A stretch of DNA of 64,000 nt from Raffaelea ambrosiae (taxonomy: Eukaryota; Ascomycota; Sordariomycetes; Ophiostomatales; Ophiostomataceae), in assembly GCA_002778195.1 (NCBI GenBank), contig PCDI01000011.1, positions 612,362-676,361 of the forward strand, read 5' to 3'. Below are positions 62,023 through 64,000 of this stretch, piece by piece. Every line of letters begins with the position of its first letter. Position 1 is the first letter of the stretch. Position numbers and translations under genes: made by a program. The notes beneath the pieces are model-generated. The model saw nothing but the letters and a program-made list of their open reading frames with translations, was not told the origin of the DNA and searched no databases.

Positions 62023-64000
62023 TCAGATCGTCTCCCACCCGCCATTGTTAATGTCCATCTCCAGCTTCCGCGCAATGAAACTCGGCACCCCGTGGCTCAG
62101 CCACAACGACCGCAGCATCGCATCGTACCGCCGCTGGTTCAGCAGCAGCGGCCGCCCGTGCCGGAACCCCAGGTCCACCTCGCCGTACTTGTCAATGTAC
62201 GGCGCGTACCCGTACGACCCGCTCTGTCGGTGCAGATAAAACACGCAGCACTTGCGGATGTTCAAAAACAGGCCCATGTTGCGCTGGCACACCCGCATGT
62301 GCTGCTGCGCCCCGCCCACCTGCTGGTACCGCATCTTGCGGTGCCGCGGCTGGCCCGTCCCCGCCCCGCCCACCATCACCGGCACCTTCTCGTCCTTCAA
62401 GCAGCAGATCGCCTGCGCGCAGAACACGTCGCCGCACAGCAGGCACATCATCGGGTCCGACAGGTCCTTACCCGTCGTCGGGCAGCGGTAGCGCGTGCAC
62501 GCGTCCAGCAGCTGGTCAAATTGCTGCGGCAGGCCCACCAGCTCGTAGATGCCCGGGTGGCTCAAGAGCGCCGACGAAGGCGTTGTCTGTTGTTGCTGTT
62601 GCTGCTGCTGCTGCTGCAGCTGCTGCTGGCGCTGCTGCAGCAGGTGGTGGTTCGGGTGGAGAGCGGCGGAAGAAGAGGAAGGGCCGGGAGGAGGAGAGAC
62701 CGAGGGTGTGACCATCCCGGGCGTGCCCGACGGCGACGTCGACATAGCTGTACTACTACTACCACCGCCGCCACCAACTAAATACGACAACAACGAGCCG
62801 GGGAGATTGACGTTCGCCGCCATGGACGAGTGGATGGCCGATGCTGCCGTCGTCGCCGTCGCCGCTGCCGTCGCTGCCGTCGCTGCCGTCGCTGCCGTCG
62901 CTGCCGGCAGCACGCCGCCACTGGAAGAAGACGATGGGCCGACGGGATCGCTGAGTTGCGCCAGCATCTGCTTCTGGCTGCGCGTGTACAGGTAGTTGTG
63001 CCGGATCCACCCGCCGACGATCTTCTGAACGGTTGAAGTGAAGGAGGGCGGCGGCGGCTGCTGCGGCTGCTGCTGCTGCTGCTGAAAGGTCGCCAAAGAT
63101 TCTCCTGCCGGCTCTTCTATCGCCGAGTGGTGGCCGCCCACCGCGCCGAGCAGGCTGCACATCTCGTCAAAGGACGGCACGCGCAGGGCCTCGGTGAGAC
63201 GCTCGAGCTCGTCGAGCTCGGGCGCCGGCGAGACGTGGGTGTTAAAGTCCACCCCGCCGTGGGCGTAGAGAAGGACGACACTCTTGCGCAAGAAGACGAG
63301 TGCGTACTTTTTGACGAAGCGGTAGTAGCCCGCCAGGGTGTTGACACCGTCCTGGTCGAACCCGCGGTTCTCGCCGAGCGCGTCGGCGGCCAGGTAGGAC
63401 GCGTCGATGACGGAGCCGGGCTGGGTGCGGGCGTCGAGGTCCAGGTGCACGACGCTGAGGCAGAACTGGGCAAAGATGTCGAGGCTGGCGGGGTCCTCGC
63501 CCTCCTCGGCAGCGGCCTTGCGGTTCACCAGCGCGTTGATCCACGCCGACCCGGGAATGTTGCGGCCCATGTGGTAGACGACCTTGACCAGCTCGGCCAG
63601 GTAGCAGAGCCGCACCAGATGGGCGATCTCGATCTGCGGCTTGGGCGACGGCTGACCAAAGGTGGACGCCTCGGGCATCGCGTCCCTCTGGCCCACCCCT
63701 GCTATCTTCCGCTGCGCGGCCAACACGCCAAACATGCTCTCGCACAAGAAGATGAATGGATCCATGCTGAGCAGCGGCTTGTACGCCTCGAATGGGTGCC
63801 GCGTGTGCTCGGTCTCCTTGTTCAGGTACTGGGCCATGAACAGCTGGCAGTGCTGGCGCTCCGCATCGCGCCGGAACTCGTCGTCGATGCGGTTGTCGCC
63901 GGCATACCGCGAGATGCCGACGGCAATGTACGACGTCACCGTCTCGCACAGAACGCGCAGGTGCGTCAGCTGCTGGTCGGGGATCTTGGACAGCAGCGTC
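62023..64000 (-). CDS. ubr1: E3 ubiquitin ligase UBR1, C-terminal part (N-end rule pathway)
   Basis: The frame is open to the right edge, so the start and most of the gene lie beyond; 658 residues and a TGA (62023-62025) are visible. The C-terminal signature of UBR1-type N-recognins is clear: GLPQQFDQLLDACTRYRCP, DPMMCLLCGDVFCAQAICC, GGAQQHMRVCQRNMGLFL, CCVFYLHRQSGSYGYAPYID, DKYGEVDLGFRHGRPLLLN and a final SFIARKLEMDINNGGW. This is the C-terminal cap of the ligase, which regulates substrate access. The UBR box and RING that define the activity would be upstream, outside the window. Low-complexity insertions are striking: Gln tracts (about 62590-62640 and 63055-63100) and an Ala/Thr repeat encoded by GCCGTC units (about 62845-62910). 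Convergent with the WD40 gene. Confidence 0.93.
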   Translation of the reverse strand, partial: TLLSKIPDQQLTHLRVLCETVTSYIAVGISRYAGDNRIDDEFRRDAERQHCQLFMAQYLNKETEHTRHPFEAYKPLLSMDPFIFLCESMFGVLAAQRKIAGVGQRDAMPEASTFGQPSPKPQIEIAHLVRLCYLAELVKVVYHMGRNIPGSAWINALVNRKAAAEEGEDPASLDIFAQFCLSVVHLDLDARTQPGSVIDASYLAADALGENRGFDQDGVNTLAGYYRFVKKYALVFLRKSVVLLYAHGGVDFNTHVSPAPELDELERLTEALRVPSFDEMCSLLGAVGGHHSAIEEPAGESLATFQQQQQQPQQPPPPSFTSTVQKIVGGWIRHNYLYTRSQKQMLAQLSDPVGPSSSSSGGVLPAATAATAATAATAAATATTAASAIHSSMAANVNLPGSLLSYLVGGGGGSSSTAMSTSPSGTPGMVTPSVSPPPGPSSSSAALHPNHHLLQQRQQQLQQQQQQQQQQTTPSSALLSHPGIYELVGLPQQFDQLLDACTRYRCPTTGKDLSDPMMCLLCGDVFCAQAICCLKDEKVPVMVGGAGTGQPRHRKMRYQQVGGAQQHMRVCQRNMGLFLNIRKCCVFYLHRQSGSYGYAPYIDKYGEVDLGFRHGRPLLLNQRRYDAMLRSLWLSHGVPSFIARKLEMDINNGGWETI

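Noticed and set aside
1..64000. tRNA or rRNA genes
   Set aside because: I looked for T-loop motifs (GGTTCRA with pairing arms) and acceptor stems on both strands; isolated GGTTCGA matches (for example near 13949 and 19412) have no surrounding cloverleaf. A tRNAscan run would be decisive.

Overview
The window reads as nuclear DNA of a filamentous ascomycete (Pezizomycotina, probably Sordariomycetes; I cannot fix the genus). The grounds are GC-rich coding sequence, many short introns with GTAAGT-like donors and CTAAC/CTGAC branch sites, fungal families (Mep-type ammonium transporter, Ssr4, Kre9-like GPI protein, GH18 chitinase, Swd3, UBR1) and homopolymer-rich intergenic DNA. I support 19 protein genes. 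Two are cut by the window edges: a kinase-like gene at the left and a UBR1-type ubiquitin ligase at the right. I found no rRNA, tRNA, CRISPR array or intact transposon. Two runs of N (5200-5964 and 51944-52027) are assembly gaps.

Layout. 1-4561: partial kinase-like gene (+) converging on a Mep1/3-type ammonium transporter (-). 4562-10727: a 6.2-kb gene-free block with an N gap, a CCAAT cluster and, at its right end, an E-box next to a membrane-anchored histidine acid phosphatase (+, 8 exons). 15696-16639: small secreted protein (+). 18020-22100: head-to-head pair of mitochondrial genes, succinate dehydrogenase iron-sulfur subunit (-) and a Ptc7-type PP2C phosphatase (+). 23547-24439: Kre9/Knh1-type GPI protein (-). 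27913-29598: Hpm1-like protein-histidine methyltransferase (-). 32623-34891: Baeyer-Villiger-type flavin monooxygenase (+). 35489-38223: Ssr4, a SWI/SNF-RSC subunit (+). 39781-40944: unrecognised coiled-coil protein (+) downstream of an ~86-nt tandem repeat. 43557-45362: Ala-rich GPI-like protein (+). 46453-48352: GH18 chitinase (-). 51238-51834: small membrane protein (-) with a GGATT repeat beside its start codon. 53381-54661: RanGAP/Rna1 (-). 55507-57060: three-finger C2H2 protein resembling Iec1 (+). 57641-58378: small membrane protein with a KKXX tail (-). 59287-61452: Swd3/WDR5-type WD40 protein (+). 62023-64000: C-terminal part of UBR1 (-).

The genes are mostly housekeeping, and gene order is typical of a eukaryote (no operons). 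Recurrent themes are nutrient uptake (ammonium, phosphate), cell wall and surface (chitinase, Kre9-like, Ala-rich GPI protein, secreted protein), chromatin (Ssr4, Iec1-like, Swd3) and mitochondrial quinone metabolism (SdhB with Ptc7). All exon models come from reading splice sites and phases by eye; no transcript evidence was available.

No clearly new multi-gene system was found. The points most worth following are the SdhB-Ptc7 divergent pair with its palindromic GATA site, a stop-free 3n intron inside a zinc finger, a hidden presequence exon for Ptc7, an Ala-rich surface protein with nine recurring LxPL motifs, a pentanucleotide array abutting a membrane-protein start codon, and a tandem repeat ahead of an orphan gene.
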